From Psilocybe azurescens (lineage: Eukaryota > Basidiomycota > Agaricomycetes > Agaricales > Agrocybaceae): a stretch of 64,000 bases of DNA. Both the position numbers and the translations under genes were made by a program. The notes below the pieces were generated by a model. That model worked only from the letters and a program-made list of their open reading frames with translations, was not told where the DNA came from and ran no database searches. This document shows, piece after piece, positions 52,385 through 63,780 of the stretch. Position 1 is the stretch's first letter; every line of letters begins with the position of its first letter. The stretch covers positions 744,001-808,000 of the forward strand of contig JAJIRX010000567.1 in assembly GCA_023853785.1 (NCBI GenBank), in the 5' to 3' direction.

Positions 52385-54156
52385 ATGGGTGTTCTTCTAA
52401 GCGTCGTCGGCCTCATTCTCATGGGTACATTCTTCTCGTTCGCTCGCAGCTCGTCCTCCAACAACCAGCCTGTTGTTCATTTCGACAAGAAGCCGGCGGT
52501 GTTGACGGTCAAGAAGAGGGATGGAAGTGGGGATACCGAGCAAGTCTCGATAAAAGTCTTGCTGGAAACGAGGTGCAAAAGTCTGTTCAGTGAATTTCAT
52601 CCACTGTGGTGGTTGCCCAAGTGAGTTCTTCTTTCTATGCCGCATCACTTGCTCTGATGATCACAGTGGCCATTTACAAACAATTTACTGTGTGTTTGGA
52701 GACTTCTCCAAAAGTGATCGCATGTGGTTCCATCGGTGTGTTGTATAATCTCCCATTGAAGTGACTTGAAATGTATATTTTTGCAGCACGCTTTTGAAAT
52801 TGACCGATGGAGGTACACTGTATGTTATAAATGACCATTTTATACGAAGCTCGTTAATTTCTCCACAATCGTAGAGGTCTCGACTTCGCACCAGCTGATC
52901 ACTCTGAAAAGCTCAAGAAAGACACGCCAATTGTGATAGTCCAGCATGGTTTAACAGGAGGTTCTGTGTGCCGTATCTGTTTAGGTCAAACTTTCTCATA
53001 TATGTCATACAGGGTCCTACGAACCTTATGTCAGGGCTATCCTCAGCCGTGCTTGTGCTCCCGTTGAGGAGGGTGGACTAGGATATCGAGCAGTCGTCAT
53101 CAATTTCCGCGGATGTATGTCCTCATTTTTTTCTCAATCATTCACCTGCTAAAAATGTGCCGTAGGTGCTGGAGTGCCAATAACTAGCCCACTTCTATAT
53201 TCTGCTGGACACACGGACGACACTCGCTTGGCTTTGAGGTACATCGCTCACAAATACCCGGATGCTCCTCTTCTTGGTGTTGGATTTTCGCTTGGGTCAA
53301 ATGTTATCACCAGGTATCTGGCTGAAGAAGGCGAAGACAGCAAACTTCATTCGGCATGTGCCCTCGCGTGTGTAGGTTTAAGCTATACCTTTCTCTTGGC
53401 TGGTTCTATGGCTAATTTCATATTTATCAGCCTTGGAATCTCAAAGAAAATAACGAAGGGTATGTAAAGACGGCTCGATCTTCTCTCTATGTCTTGTGCT
53501 AAAACGGTTGCTTCAGTCTCCTCAATTCTTTTACCGGGAAGCATATTTACTCCAAAGGAATGGGATCAAATCTTCTGCGCCTCATGAAGAAACATCTCCA
53601 CGCATTGATCCAAGACCCTAATCATTATGTAGCGAAGGCTGCTGGTGAGGCTTTGAAGCTGAAGAACCCGACTCTCAACGATTTCGACGATACATTTACC
53701 AGGATCGCGGGTGGACCAGCTCCTCACTTCCCTTTCCGCAACGCGGACGAATATTATATCTGGGGCTCGAGTCACAACATCGTGGACAGAATCAGAGTTC
53801 CATTCCTTGCTATTAATGCTGCGGACGATCCTGTTGTCCGCAACGTGCCCATGGATGGTGGAGGAAACGGATTAGTCGTCATGGAGCTCACTACTGGCGG
53901 TGGGCATCTAGGGTGGTTCCAAGCAGGACCGGGCTTCGTCGATCGATGGACTACGAAGCCTGTCCTGGAATGGCTCAAACTTGTAGGAGAGGAAATTGTT
54001 CATGATCCGACTCCAAGAGGAGGCCTCATATATACTGACGCGGATGGATTCTTACGCGAGAAAGGAAAAGGGCATCTAGGCTGCAAAGAAATAGAAGGCG
54101 CAGGCGCCTTATTTGACGGCAATAGCGGCGAAGATGGTGTGCTCCAAGGATTATGA
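52385..54156 (+). CDS. Alpha/beta hydrolase of the YheT/EMB8 family
   Basis: Membrane-linked esterase/lipase-like hydrolase; yeast relatives have acyltransferase or monoacylglycerol lipase activity. From ATG 52385 a single hydrophobic segment (GVLLSVVGLILMGTFFSFAR) anchors the N-terminus. Family hallmarks follow: FHPLWWLPNGHLQTIYC, PIVIVQHGLTGGSYEPYVRA and YRAVVINFRGCAGVPITSPL. The nucleophile elbow is GVGFSLGSNVITRYL. The acid is in AINAADDPVV and the catalytic His in GGGHLGWF. All three triad residues are present. It ends SGEDGVLQGL at 54156. Seven or so introns interrupt it. A start further upstream was not needed. Confidence 0.9.
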
Positions 54157-54280
54157 TTTGTGATTGCTGGATCGATAGGCGTCCTTTTGAAGGGTAGACA
54201 GAGACCATTGTGTACACTATAGATCCTAATCAGACACGATACGAAATTAAAATTATGTGTATGACATCTTGGTAATATCA

Positions 54281-55340
54281 TCAATCGCTATCACTGAACG
54301 TAAGTGCCTCGTCTTGCTCTTCGTCGTCATCCTTCGTCCTTTCGTATTGACTGACGTCGACAGAAACAGCGCCTTCCTCCACGAGAGTTTCATCTTCCAC
54401 GATTTTATTGCGTTCGAATAGTTGGCGACCTGGAGGGTTGACATTCAACCATGCTGAGTATGACATCGTACAGATATCTCACCTGACAGTCTTGTAGTTG
54501 ATCTCTTCCACTCTTCGCGCTCTTTGGGAGTAAGATTCTTGAGCCTCTCTTCCTCTTCTTGTGCCTTTTTGAGAGCGGTTTCTTTGTCGAAGGCTGCCTT
54601 CCATGCCTTGAAGGATTCTATTGTTACAGGTGTACCGCGAGTACGCTTTTCTTCTTCCTGGTTTTATATTTCGATTTGAGGGCCAAAACGTGAATCCTCT
54701 TGCCAGTGACGTACCTCTAGAAGCAGCCGTTCTTTTTCTGATTCTCTTCTATTTTGTTCTTCGATCTTGAACCGGACAATCTCTGAAAGCTGTTCTCGAA
54801 GTTGTGATACGAGAGTGAACGTCATCGCCATTCCTAGATTCTCCTCTCCCTAATTATGCAAACAATTCATGGATATCTTTTGCCCACAAGGTAGTAGAAG
54901 AAATCACATACTACTTTTCGTAAGTCCGCCAGTAGCTTATTGACATCGCTTTCGTCAATTTTGGGATCATCATGTTTCAGAGACAAATTGGGTAGTTCAT
55001 CTGGGTATGTGTCGGTGTAATGAACGCACAGTGTTACTTGAACTGCATGTAAAGAGAGATTAATGGACTTGATTTAATTTAACTTCAATACATAAAACTT
55101 GCCATTTTCAGCTCCGTCTGGAATATCATCTGCCTCAGCTTCAATTTCAATGTCGTGTTGAGATAATCCTTCATATTATAAGAGCTTCAGCTTTTTGTCA
55201 AGCTGGATCTTGATGAGGATACAGACTCTGGAGCTCGGTTGGGTAGATCGATTCTAAAACCTGCAAGATGATGAGCGACCATTTCCATGAAACTTAGGCC
55301 CCGCACACACTTCAAATTCCTCGAGGAGGGCGTCAGACAT
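54281..55340 (-). CDS. GIR2: RWD-domain protein, Gir2/RWDD1 (DFRP2) type
   Basis: Cytosolic partner of the Gcn1 and DRG GTPase systems in translation control. From ATG 55340 the RWD domain starts MSDALLEEFEVLESIYP. It continues with VQVTLCVHYTDTYPDELPNL, the YPxxxP motif of RWD domains, then LRKVGEENLGMAMTFTLVSQ. A long charged helix follows (IVRFKIEEQNRRESEKERLL). Next is TRGTPVTIESFKAWKAAFDK, the conserved Gir2/RWDD1 signature, and an acidic tail ending DEALTFSDSD. The length (about 240 residues) and module order match the family. Seven introns are suggested. It shares a 191-bp promoter with the bS21m gene. Confidence 0.88.
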
Positions 55341-55531
55341 TTTTGTCGGTCATGTAAAGGTCGCAAGAAGCCACAGATCCATTATCTTATCCAACGTTTA
55401 TACTCAGCTGCTTTTTCGGTAAGTGTACTGGTCATGTGATTCACCTTTTCATTGTCGCCGACTCGGACTTGGAACTGAAATTCGTCTTGTTAACCATATC
55501 ACCTTTGTTGATCACTCAGCGCGCGTAAGCT
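55341..55531. promoter_or_regulatory. Divergent promoter, GIR2-like gene / bS21m
   Basis: 191 bp between divergent start codons, joining a cytosolic translation factor with a mitochondrial ribosomal protein. Co-expression is an inference. Confidence 0.35.
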
Positions 55532-56143
55532 ATGCAGAGACTGCTTCAACGTCTGCCATCGTCTTCCTTACGTCTATCTCAGACCAGGACAACGCTGGCA
55601 AGACCGAGTCTCAATGCCATCAAATACCCTGCAGCTGTGACTGCAATCTGCAGAAATACGCGCTCCATAACCTCACCTTCGCATCCTGCAGCAGGCGTCT
55701 TAGAAAACATAACTACTCCAAAATCAACTCCGGAGGATAGATGGAAAGAACGGTCGAGGGAGGCCCAGGACATGAAGCGTCGCCTTAATGATGAATATGC
55801 AGGCAACAGCTCCTCGTTCATCCGCATCTTCGCCACAAACTGATTTCGAGTGGTTAATTAGGTCGAAGTGTCAATTCAACGGGCAAAAATCTTTCTTCGG
55901 CTTTCAAAAGCTCGATAGTATCCTCGCTCGTAACAAGGTTCGATACGAACTACGATTAGCCGAGAGACACGAGAAAAAAGGAGTGAAGCGACGCAGGTTG
56001 CAAAGCCAGAGGTGGAAAAATCGTTTTGCTAATGAGGTTCGCTTTTCCCTTGCCTTTATTTTCCATCTATTTGATCCCTTCTTGTGTACTAGGTGCGAGA
56101 AAAGGTCCAACTGGTGAATAAAATCCGGAAGCGTGGGGCCTAA
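55532..56143 (+). CDS. MRP21: Mitochondrial small ribosomal subunit protein bS21m
   Basis: Component of the mitochondrial small subunit. Exon 1 (55532-55802) carries a mitochondrial presequence rich in Arg/Ser/Leu (RLLQRLPSSSLRLSQTRTTL) and ends EYAG. Exon 2 (55862-56036) and exon 3 (56093-56143) give GRSVNSTGKNLSSAF, then KLDSILARNKVRYELRLAER, HEKKGVKRRRLQSQRWKNRF and VREKVQLVNKIRKRGA, the S21 domain. Two features are odd. The first intron (55803-55861) has a GC donor (GCAACA). The frame also breaks at A4 55906-55909, where A5 would give AFKKLDSIL. Since the gene should be essential for respiration, the break is probably a base-calling error. Confidence 0.88.
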
Positions 56144-57765
56144 AACTTCACCATTACCTTGCCAAAGACTGTGGTTAATGGGCAGGCGTTAACTGCGCTT
56201 AACCCTGGCCCATCATCTTTAAGCTCCGAGACGTTTGAAGTCGCAGGCTCCGCTCCAGATTATAAACTACGTTCTGTTAATAGGTCAAATGACAGCCTGT
56301 TTCTCCGCATCTCTATCTCATGTTTAGGCAAATGCTTAAATGTCTCAAACGCGTCCTATGTCCATATTCTGCAAAATTCGCTTGGGAGGATCTTGAACAC
56401 GCCAAATTCTCGGCCCTAGAGTCTATTCACCGAGCACGATCATTAGGAAGAAGAATTAAAGAAGAGTTTGACGCACGCTGATTATTATGTTTTCAGGTGG
56501 AACTCGTCAGGGTTGGTTCCCCCTCGAGTGATGTAAGGCTCCGACTTACTCCCCGCAACCAGATATGAAGAGGCAGAAATAGACTAGAGCCAAAGGACCG
56601 AGTTTCAAGGAAAGCTTCATACCAAGATTGGACTGCCGCTCCAGATCGGACGATTCCGAAAGCCTCACGACAGTATGTGTGCCCAACTTCCAGAACGAGG
56701 CGTCATGCAGGTTTTTCGCCTTCCTCGCGGTTAAATTCGAGCTACTAACCATGACGGTGGCGATCACTTCCACTCTTCTGCACCTCTCGTCGAATCCCAG
56801 GAAGCTATCTCACAATGTGCCATAACGTCGGTCACTCGTCCTAATGGCAATCCGTTTTTCTGATTCTCAGACCTTACTGACCAGGTACTCGACGGAAGAT
56901 ACCATTCTCACTGTGGCCACTTTTACGCTATGGCCACCCGAAAACAAGATTGTTATCGCCTCAATTGTATATTCAGTGAAAGACACGCCCCTTGTACGTT
57001 GCGTTGCGTCTGATGGATTGCTTTGTTCTAATTTAGCGGGACGACAGGGTGTTTCTCTTCCGCTTGCATTCGTATGATGTCTGCACCAGCTCGTAATCCA
57101 ATAAGACTCAGCCCAACAGTTTGCGCCGAATGTCACTTGAGAAATAGGGAGGGCCTGGGGAAGGGAGAGGCGAAGCCATTCGTCGTAAGCGACCGATAAT
57201 TATGGGACGACTGGACATTCCTTCCATACTCTACATGATCTTGCCATCGTACCAGCTAAGGTCCGACCAACGTCCACCTACATCAACTACAGCGGCCTGT
57301 TAGTATACATATTTCGTATTATCGTAGTGCTGCTTTTCAGCCAAAAATATGGATAATGCACATAAAATTTTATTCTATCCGATTGAAGGCTCTTAGAATA
57401 GGTGTCGATAATCTGGATTCCATGATAGACTCTGAACTTCTTCATAATTTGCATATTTTCAATTAAGCCAGCATCGGCAATTAGCGGCCTGTTGCCTGAA
57501 GTAAAGAGTGTTGTCCAAACTATTCCTATTTTTAGATTGGATGTGTACTGTCTTGTCTTCACCTTCTACTAATATTCTCTTGGCAACTCTGTTGTACTCT
57601 TTTGATATGACCTTGTTCTCTTGTCTTGACCCTCTTCAAGGTTACCGTGTATATTAAAAGGTATATAATCAACTCACAACCCGCCGCACATGTTACTTTC
57701 AATTCCTTCGTCCATATTTTTCTCTCAAAAACTTGCGAGGAGTCCCAGTACAACCGTGTATCACC
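56144..57765. other. 1.6-kb stretch without a supported gene
   Basis: Small frames occur on both strands (56159-56419, 56546-56773, 56867-57136, 57287-57562, 57559-57981), but none has a family feature, credible splice partners or unbroken length. It could hold a decayed element, a non-coding transcript or an unrecognised gene. No terminal repeats were seen by eye. Confidence 0.35.
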
Positions 57766-59539
57766 ATGGGCCGAACAGCACAAGACTTCGAAACACATGG
57801 AGTGCAGAATATTCGTAGATATCTCAGAAGCTTCACTATTCCCGAGCCTCCACCATGCTCCTATCACGATATGATCAACCTTCCGCCAGTGACAGCCAAA
57901 AGTAAATCTCACCAGAATCAAGCACTTCAGGTGCAACCAGAGAACTATCGTTGTTTGGAGAACATGCATCCAATAGCACAAGACAAAGAGGCACTAATCC
58001 ATTGTGAGGCGTTCATTTTTGAAAGAGCTCAGGTCGCTGAACGAATTGTGTTTTTATATATAGGGCTTGACAAAAACATGCCTAATTCAAAAGATGTGAA
58101 AGGCAAAAGGTCATTATGTACCAGCTGCCGGACAAACTATCAGACAGATTTTTTACGCACAGGATGAGCGACATTTACCAGTAAGCCGATTATTATCATT
58201 TTCCAACAACCAATGCTAAATCCACAACGTTTCCATCTAGTATGGAGTCATGGTTGACGCTTCCTCTAGTCACCCTATTCCATGTCCTACATTATACTAT
58301 GCCCGGGGCCACCAATTGGAGGCTTCACTTGGGGAAGCTCACCATAAGTTATTTCGATACCAAGTTTGGAGACCAGAGAAGGTTACGGAGGCTCAAATTG
58401 AACCTGCAAAAGTTTCGGAAGAAGAAAAGGAAAAGACCGCTCCCCCCCTGTCCTGTTGTCATTGCTTATCAGACGCCCTACGTGCTCAGTCCAAGTGACT
58501 TCCAGGAATTTGTCGATTGTAGATCGGTCAGTCTCCAGCAGTTCCTACATCCTAAAGTGATATGTAACCAATGAAGTCTTTCAGTTTCCATGTTTCATTC
58601 GCGGGGCAGCAAAAACGCTCCCTACTCGGGGAAACACAAGCTATGGGCAACAGTCAGTATCAATAAAACATGTCTTGTTTCCTGACCTTACTTGAATACA
58701 CCAGCTATGGGATACCTGCCGCGTTGAAGATGCCCAGTGGTTCTTCCTGACAACTTACACCCATTGGGTTGTGGGGCATTTTACCCCTAGTCAGCAATCT
58801 ATTTATAATTTTATGAAATGAGAGTTTGTATTGAACATACGCCACAGGTGGAAGGATAGCCTTCGTCTCGCAGATCTTTCATTTCCAAAATCGATCACCG
58901 ACGTTGCTCGAATGGCTTACATACTGGATGGCGTCTGCTATGAAGTACGGTGACACCTACAACCTTCCTAAGGTGGGTGACAATATGTACGACCGTTGTG
59001 ATACCCCACCAACCGTCTACGACGTCCTTGAATTCGATCTCTACGCGGCGTATGCCTTATGTCGATTGCATGCATGCTCACTGCCTATCGATATTACATA
59101 GGTCTACGAGCCTATCTCTGAAGAACTCGACTTCGAAATGGGCGCAGATCTACCACCTTTACCGAGGGCAAGATCCGAATCTTATTGGCCTGGGAGGGAT
59201 GATGGTTCGAACAATCGGTCCTGCCCATGTGACAGCTTATTGACTCATGCAACTTCAACAGAACCGGGAACTCAAGCAATCCTAGACTATATTCATGAAG
59301 AATGGGAAGAAGAAGCTGCTTTAACCGCAGGCGGGAACACGGTTGGTCTCCCTCCTCGAAACAATTTGGACATGACAAGACCAGATATTGTGAAATGGAT
59401 GGCTTCTTGCCGACAGCCAACGCATCGAAAGCTCGACCAAGACGACTTAGATTGCCCTATCGGCCTTGATGCGGAGTGGGCAGAGCATGAGATGTTTGAA
59501 CCAGGCGCCCCTCGTGGTGAATGGATGATATCGACTTGA
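57766..59539 (+). CDS. Uncharacterised intron-rich protein, probably basidiomycete-specific
   Basis: Reading across introns gives a coherent product starting MGRTAQDFETHGVQNIRRYL. It includes GHYVPAAGQTIRQIFYAQDE joined to YGVMVDASSSHPIPCPTLYY, then GHQLEASLGEAHHKLFRYQV and a Glu/Lys-rich linker. A conserved-looking aromatic block follows (DAQWFFLTTYTHWVVGHFTP), then GRIAFVSQIFHFQNRSPTLL plus EWLTYWMASAMKYGDTYNLP. The tail is acidic (EPISEELDFEMGADLPPLPR; LDQDDLDCPIGLDAEWAEHE). The WVxGxF...FVS...LEWLTYW pattern resembles hypothetical proteins I associate with Agaricomycetes, but no function is known to me. No membrane helix or catalytic motif is clear. Exon borders in the first 400 bp are uncertain. 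It converges with the cyclin gene (71 bp between stops). Confidence 0.6.
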
Positions 59540-59610
59540 TGAAGCGTCATGTAGAACTCATATATAAATATATCTGACTGACTAATTTTTTAATACAAAA
59601 TCTACAATGA

Positions 59611-60994
59611 TTACAGGTGCGATTCATGCTGCGAGATTGGCATTTTGGTTTCTTCTGGAGTTTGCGTTACTGGAGTATGACCACCGTGCGAAGAACTTGG
59701 AGTTCTACCCAGCCCATCTTGAGAGACGGATTGTGAATTTTGATCGCCTTGATTATTTATCGAATTCAGCTGAGACGGGGGGGCAAAAAGACGGGGTCGC
59801 GGGGTCCGCTGAGCGGGAGGTGGCACCTAACAGCGGAGGACAATATTTAATAAAATGATCCAAAAACTTAGAGGGTTCGACCTACTTCGACTATAGAAGA
59901 AATATAAGGGTACGACGCTTGGTCTTGAACCGAATAGAATTCAAGAAGAATACTAAGTGCTTCTGTGAAAGAAATGAGATGAAATAGTTCATTTAATAGA
60001 TTGTGACATACCTGATACTGAACGGAGTTCGGTTTCGTTCAAATTGTAATAATCAACAGCAGCTCGTGACGCATCTGGAGACGGTGGTTTATGTGATGGA
60101 GGAGTTGGAAGCGAAGTCGATGGAGCAGTGGCAGAAATTCGGGCATCGAGGGAAGGAGAATTGGGACCATCTATAATTCGCTGTGAAAGAATGTAACACG
60201 CAATGGCAATAAGTCTAGGAGGGTACAAAATGCATAGAGGTGTTCTATAACTGCCAAGAAGTCATAATCTGTGTGTGCATGTCAAACGCAGTACACTCAC
60301 GAATCGTGTGAAAGGCTCCATGCATATTCTTGGACCTCCAGGTCACTTCCTAGTGTCTCAAAAAGATCCAAAAAGCTCCGCGTGGGGACTTTCTACAATG
60401 AAATCAAAGCAAAGGGCCTCCAACAAGACTTCTTCCGTCAGCAGAATCGCTGCCTGACATTGATCTACTTCCTATAAGAGACATTCATATACGATCTATT
60501 AAACCTTCAGGAAATACGATACCTTGCTTTCAGTTGGGATTGTCGAGATGTCGGCATTTTGTACCTTTGCCTGGTAAACTCTAGAAACATCTCGGAGTTT
60601 GCGACCGCATTCCTCGGTTTTTGTCGATAAGAATATACATGAAGCCGCTACGTCCTATCATAGAGTCATATCAGTGGTGATTTGGTAAAATATGAGACGA
60701 CCACACACCTGACGATGGAATTCTTCCATGGAATAGCGCATGTAAAACCGGTGGAACCAGGTTGCCGCAGTGCACATAGCTGAAGTGGGGCTGTGGGTGT
60801 GTGTTTAGTGCTTTGCATAAGCCGTATGATAGTAGTAATACTCACAGGGCAAGAGAGGAACCGAGACGGAACAGGAATTCAACACCGCGTGCTCTATCGT
60901 ATATCTCTTTCTCTAAGCTGCAACTCGAGGGCGTCCCATTCAAAGCCGTAATAGAGAAAAGCCACTGAGAAGGTACACTTGTGTCTGTTTCCAT
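59611..60994 (-). CDS. Cyclin, transcription-associated type (cyclin K/T/Bur2/Pch1-like)
   Basis: Regulatory subunit of a transcriptional Cdk (P-TEFb or CTD kinase class). From ATG 60994: QWLFSITALNGTPSSCSLEK, then VEFLFRLGSSLALPTSAMCT followed by AATWFHRFYMRYSMEEFHRQ. This is the first cyclin fold with its typical FHRFYM. Next is DVAASCIFLSTKTEECGRKL, the conserved A-x-x-C/x-F-L-x-x-K-x-E-E segment. The second fold covers LLTEEVLLEALCFDF and PPRLIAIACYILSQRIIDGP. A Pro/Ser-rich insert follows. The C-terminal exon is disordered (PRPRLFAPPSQLNSINNQGD) and ends at 59611. The subclass is uncertain between cyclin K/T and Ctk2. Confidence 0.82.
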
Positions 60995-62337
60995 TATGTA
61001 GGTAATACGTTGTAGCGTCGGTTACTCCTGGGCATTGAGGGAGAGGGAAGGAGAACAAGTTCTCAAAAGTTAAACGTACGCCGAGGAGGCCGTTCTTTAT
61101 TGACAGATTATGTAAACTGATCGTGAACCTTTACCTCCAGAAATAGACACAGTTATGATCTCGCGTATGGTACTATCTTCATATCTTGTGTATCATCGAC
61201 TATGTCGCTTGCTGACTTTGATTTATATTTCGCTGGGTTGGAAATGCGTCATAGCATATTCGAATGTCAAGAATTTTCTTGCTCTCCGTGCTCTCCGAAA
61301 ATAACCACTACTTCAGCATGGCACTTTAATGTCCAACTCCGAAAGCTGAGCCGATAGTGCTATGCTTTCATGATACAGTTATCGGATTGCTTCCTTGGCT
61401 ATAAAGCACCGGGGATACATCTTGACTGGGCCGCAACTGCCTACCTAGGAATAAAAAATGATTTTCCGTTCTCAATTGCCAAATGCTGCCTCGCCTTCTC
61501 TCGCCTTTCACTGGAAAGACTAGACCGATTGCGTCCCTTTATCAGTCCGAAGGGAATATGGGTGACTGTGATCCGAAGCATGCAACCTGTACGCCTTGCG
61601 GAGAAATTAATGGTGGCTCTACCAATAGGTAACTTCCGGCCGCTGGAAGTCCACCGCGACCACGTTGTGGAATTTTCTGCAAACTTAGGAGTTATTTATC
61701 AGTAAATCAGATCTGGCTGGAAGAAAGCTACGGTTCCTTTGACCATATAAACACTGCCAGAACAGGGCACTACTCCGAGGCAGAGACACTAGTGTACCCG
61801 GTGCCTCTAGCTGTCATCATGGTGGGTTTCGCACTTCTGAAGATTAGTTTGGAACAACTGCTGCGAGTCTTCTTGGTCTCTGAGTCTTCCCGCCGGAGCA
61901 TAACACATCCACATGACCGGGAAGTGTCTCATTTTCTTGCTCCTCACCACAGTGAGACCGTCTTCCAAAGAGCAGCGGACTTCAAACGTTCCCTCACATG
62001 CGTGTAAACATTCTACAGCATTTCGGAAGTTTGCCGCGGAACGTCCTATCGTCCCTCATCTGAGTCCGAAAGAGACAAAGGCTCGCGATGTGATCCATAT
62101 GACCTTGGATCTTCACAGCACATGGGGATAATCAATTCCAAGAGGTGTCATTTTTGCACATTTTATTTCACGTAGTATCATCAAATATCGCACCCGTGAG
62201 AACGAGGACTGGAAAAGAGGCAGGGGTGCGTTTCCCCAATCATTAGATTTATTATTTGGTACATGCGAGTAAAATTGGAGACACTATTATCGGATTATGG
62301 GTCGGTCTGACAGTCTTCTAGCGGTGAATCGTGGCAT
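60995..62337. other. 1.3-kb stretch without a supported gene
   Basis: It includes the cyclin promoter. A 111-codon plus-strand frame at 61370-61705 and others at 61792-62131 have no family feature, and I could not extend them by splicing. No repeat was recognised. Confidence 0.35.
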
Positions 62338-62930
62338 TCAGTACTTCCTGTGACCTTGACCGCCATGACCTTGGGCTTGAGCAGCTAGAGCGGCTTGCCG
62401 TTCATTTTCTGCGCGTTGACAACTAGGACACAACCTATCGAGCCTACGTTCTAATAAAAGCCATTAGCGCCTATGAAGTGGACGCCACAAGAGAGAGCGA
62501 CGTTACATACCAATTTGTTCAGGGAAACGTCGGCTAACAAAGTTTTTATATTATTCAGCTAAAGAAGGCAAAAGGTCGTTGATGAAAGGTAAAAACTTAC
62601 TACTGCCAACATGTCGTCGTGCAGTTGGGTCCGCAATCCGGAGGGTGATAAGGGCTGAATTTACATTCCCGTTCAGGACAGTAAACCTGTGTGGGTGATC
62701 GAATCAGTAGAGCCATAACGAAAGTCAGGGGACACCAAACACCATTTCATCGGGCTGAGTACGAGAAAGATGTCGTCAGAATACTTGCAGAAGTGAGGAA
62801 GCAACGGAGATATCATACCAGTCTATACATATGACCGCAGTGAGCGTAGGTATCTTGAATTCTATCAAAGGAACGTCAGAACTTTGGCTAAGGAAGTAGA
62901 ATTGTCAACATACTGGCGCCAACGACACAT
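62338..62930 (-). CDS. 97-residue Cys/His-rich protein encoded by micro-exons
   Basis: Six exons close one frame of 97 codons: 62930-62914 (17 nt), 62861-62819 (43), 62754-62743 (12), 62686-62601 (86), 62533-62511 (23) and 62450-62338 (113), all with GT-AG introns. The product starts MCRWRQIQDTYAHCGHMYRL, then PDEMVYCPERECKFSPYH, CGPNCTTTCWQYRRFPEQ and RLCPSCQRAENERQAAL, with a Gly/Gln/His tail. The ordered Cys and His (C-G-H, C-P-x4-C, C-x4-C-x3-C, C-P-x-C) look like a zinc-binding fold. There is no signal peptide, so it is probably intracellular. The pattern resembles small Agaricomycete hypothetical proteins known to me only as uncharacterised. Function is unknown; nucleic acid or protein binding is a guess. 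Confidence 0.75.
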
Positions 62931-63780
62931 CTCAGGGTTTGTGATTGGCTGGGAGGAGGATAAGCAAACAGAAGAAAGTGGTTATAACAAAAGCTGGTGT
63001 GTATCTTGTAGTGTAAGGAAAAAACCTGGCTTTTTATATGTTTTGGAGACACTGAGAAGCGGCCTAACCATCTGGCTGGGCGTGGCATGCCACTGATTGA
63101 ACGCTGATTCGGTCCGCTGAGCGTGAAGGAGGCGAAGTTTCATTTGATTGAGAAAGAGCAGGGGAACAGGTACCGTTGTCCAACGACAATGCGGCCACCG
63201 CAGGAACTCGCCGGACATTCCTTTATTTCGCTGAATCAGCTACGTAGAGGTTCGATCTCGCGAAACCCTATAGTTAAAATCCAAAGACATATATGGCGCA
63301 AGTAGTCGTTTTAACTTTTCCAAGCTTTCTAGAGTGGTCTAGAGCTCAAAAATCTGTTCTTTACCCCACATTACCATGGTAGGGGCCGTGAAAAAGTTAC
63401 GCCTTTCCACGAGAAGTTGGAGAAAAGACACAAACTCCGTCACTGTGAAGAACAGAAACGAAATTTTCATGAAAACGATATCCGCTAGTGTGTATCCTGT
63501 CGTAAACATATTGCCTGGATTGGGATGTGGTACTAATAATACCGACCGTTCCGTAATGGCGACTGTGAATCACTGCCTTGAGACCGTCATGGGATTTCGA
63601 TCTACAAGGGACTCGTCAGTCAGCTGCATTCAGAATCCAAAAGGCTGAGTTAAATTAGAAATAATAGATTATCGGCTTATCAAGCCAATCCATCGTTAGA
63701 TCTGACATGACGATGAGCGCGATTCGCCTTAATGGATGAACTTGATGAATATGTCATTTCTCTACGGTTGTATCCTGACA
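62931..63780. other. 850-bp spacer upstream of the Cys-rich gene
   Basis: Promoter of the Cys-rich gene plus the 3' end of the right-edge gene. The frames at 62884-63096 and 63376-63648 have no supporting feature. Confidence 0.35.

Noticed and set aside
61370..61705. 111-codon plus-strand frame
   Set aside because: No recognisable family, no hydrophobic or repeat pattern, and no splice partners; below what I would call a gene without expression data.
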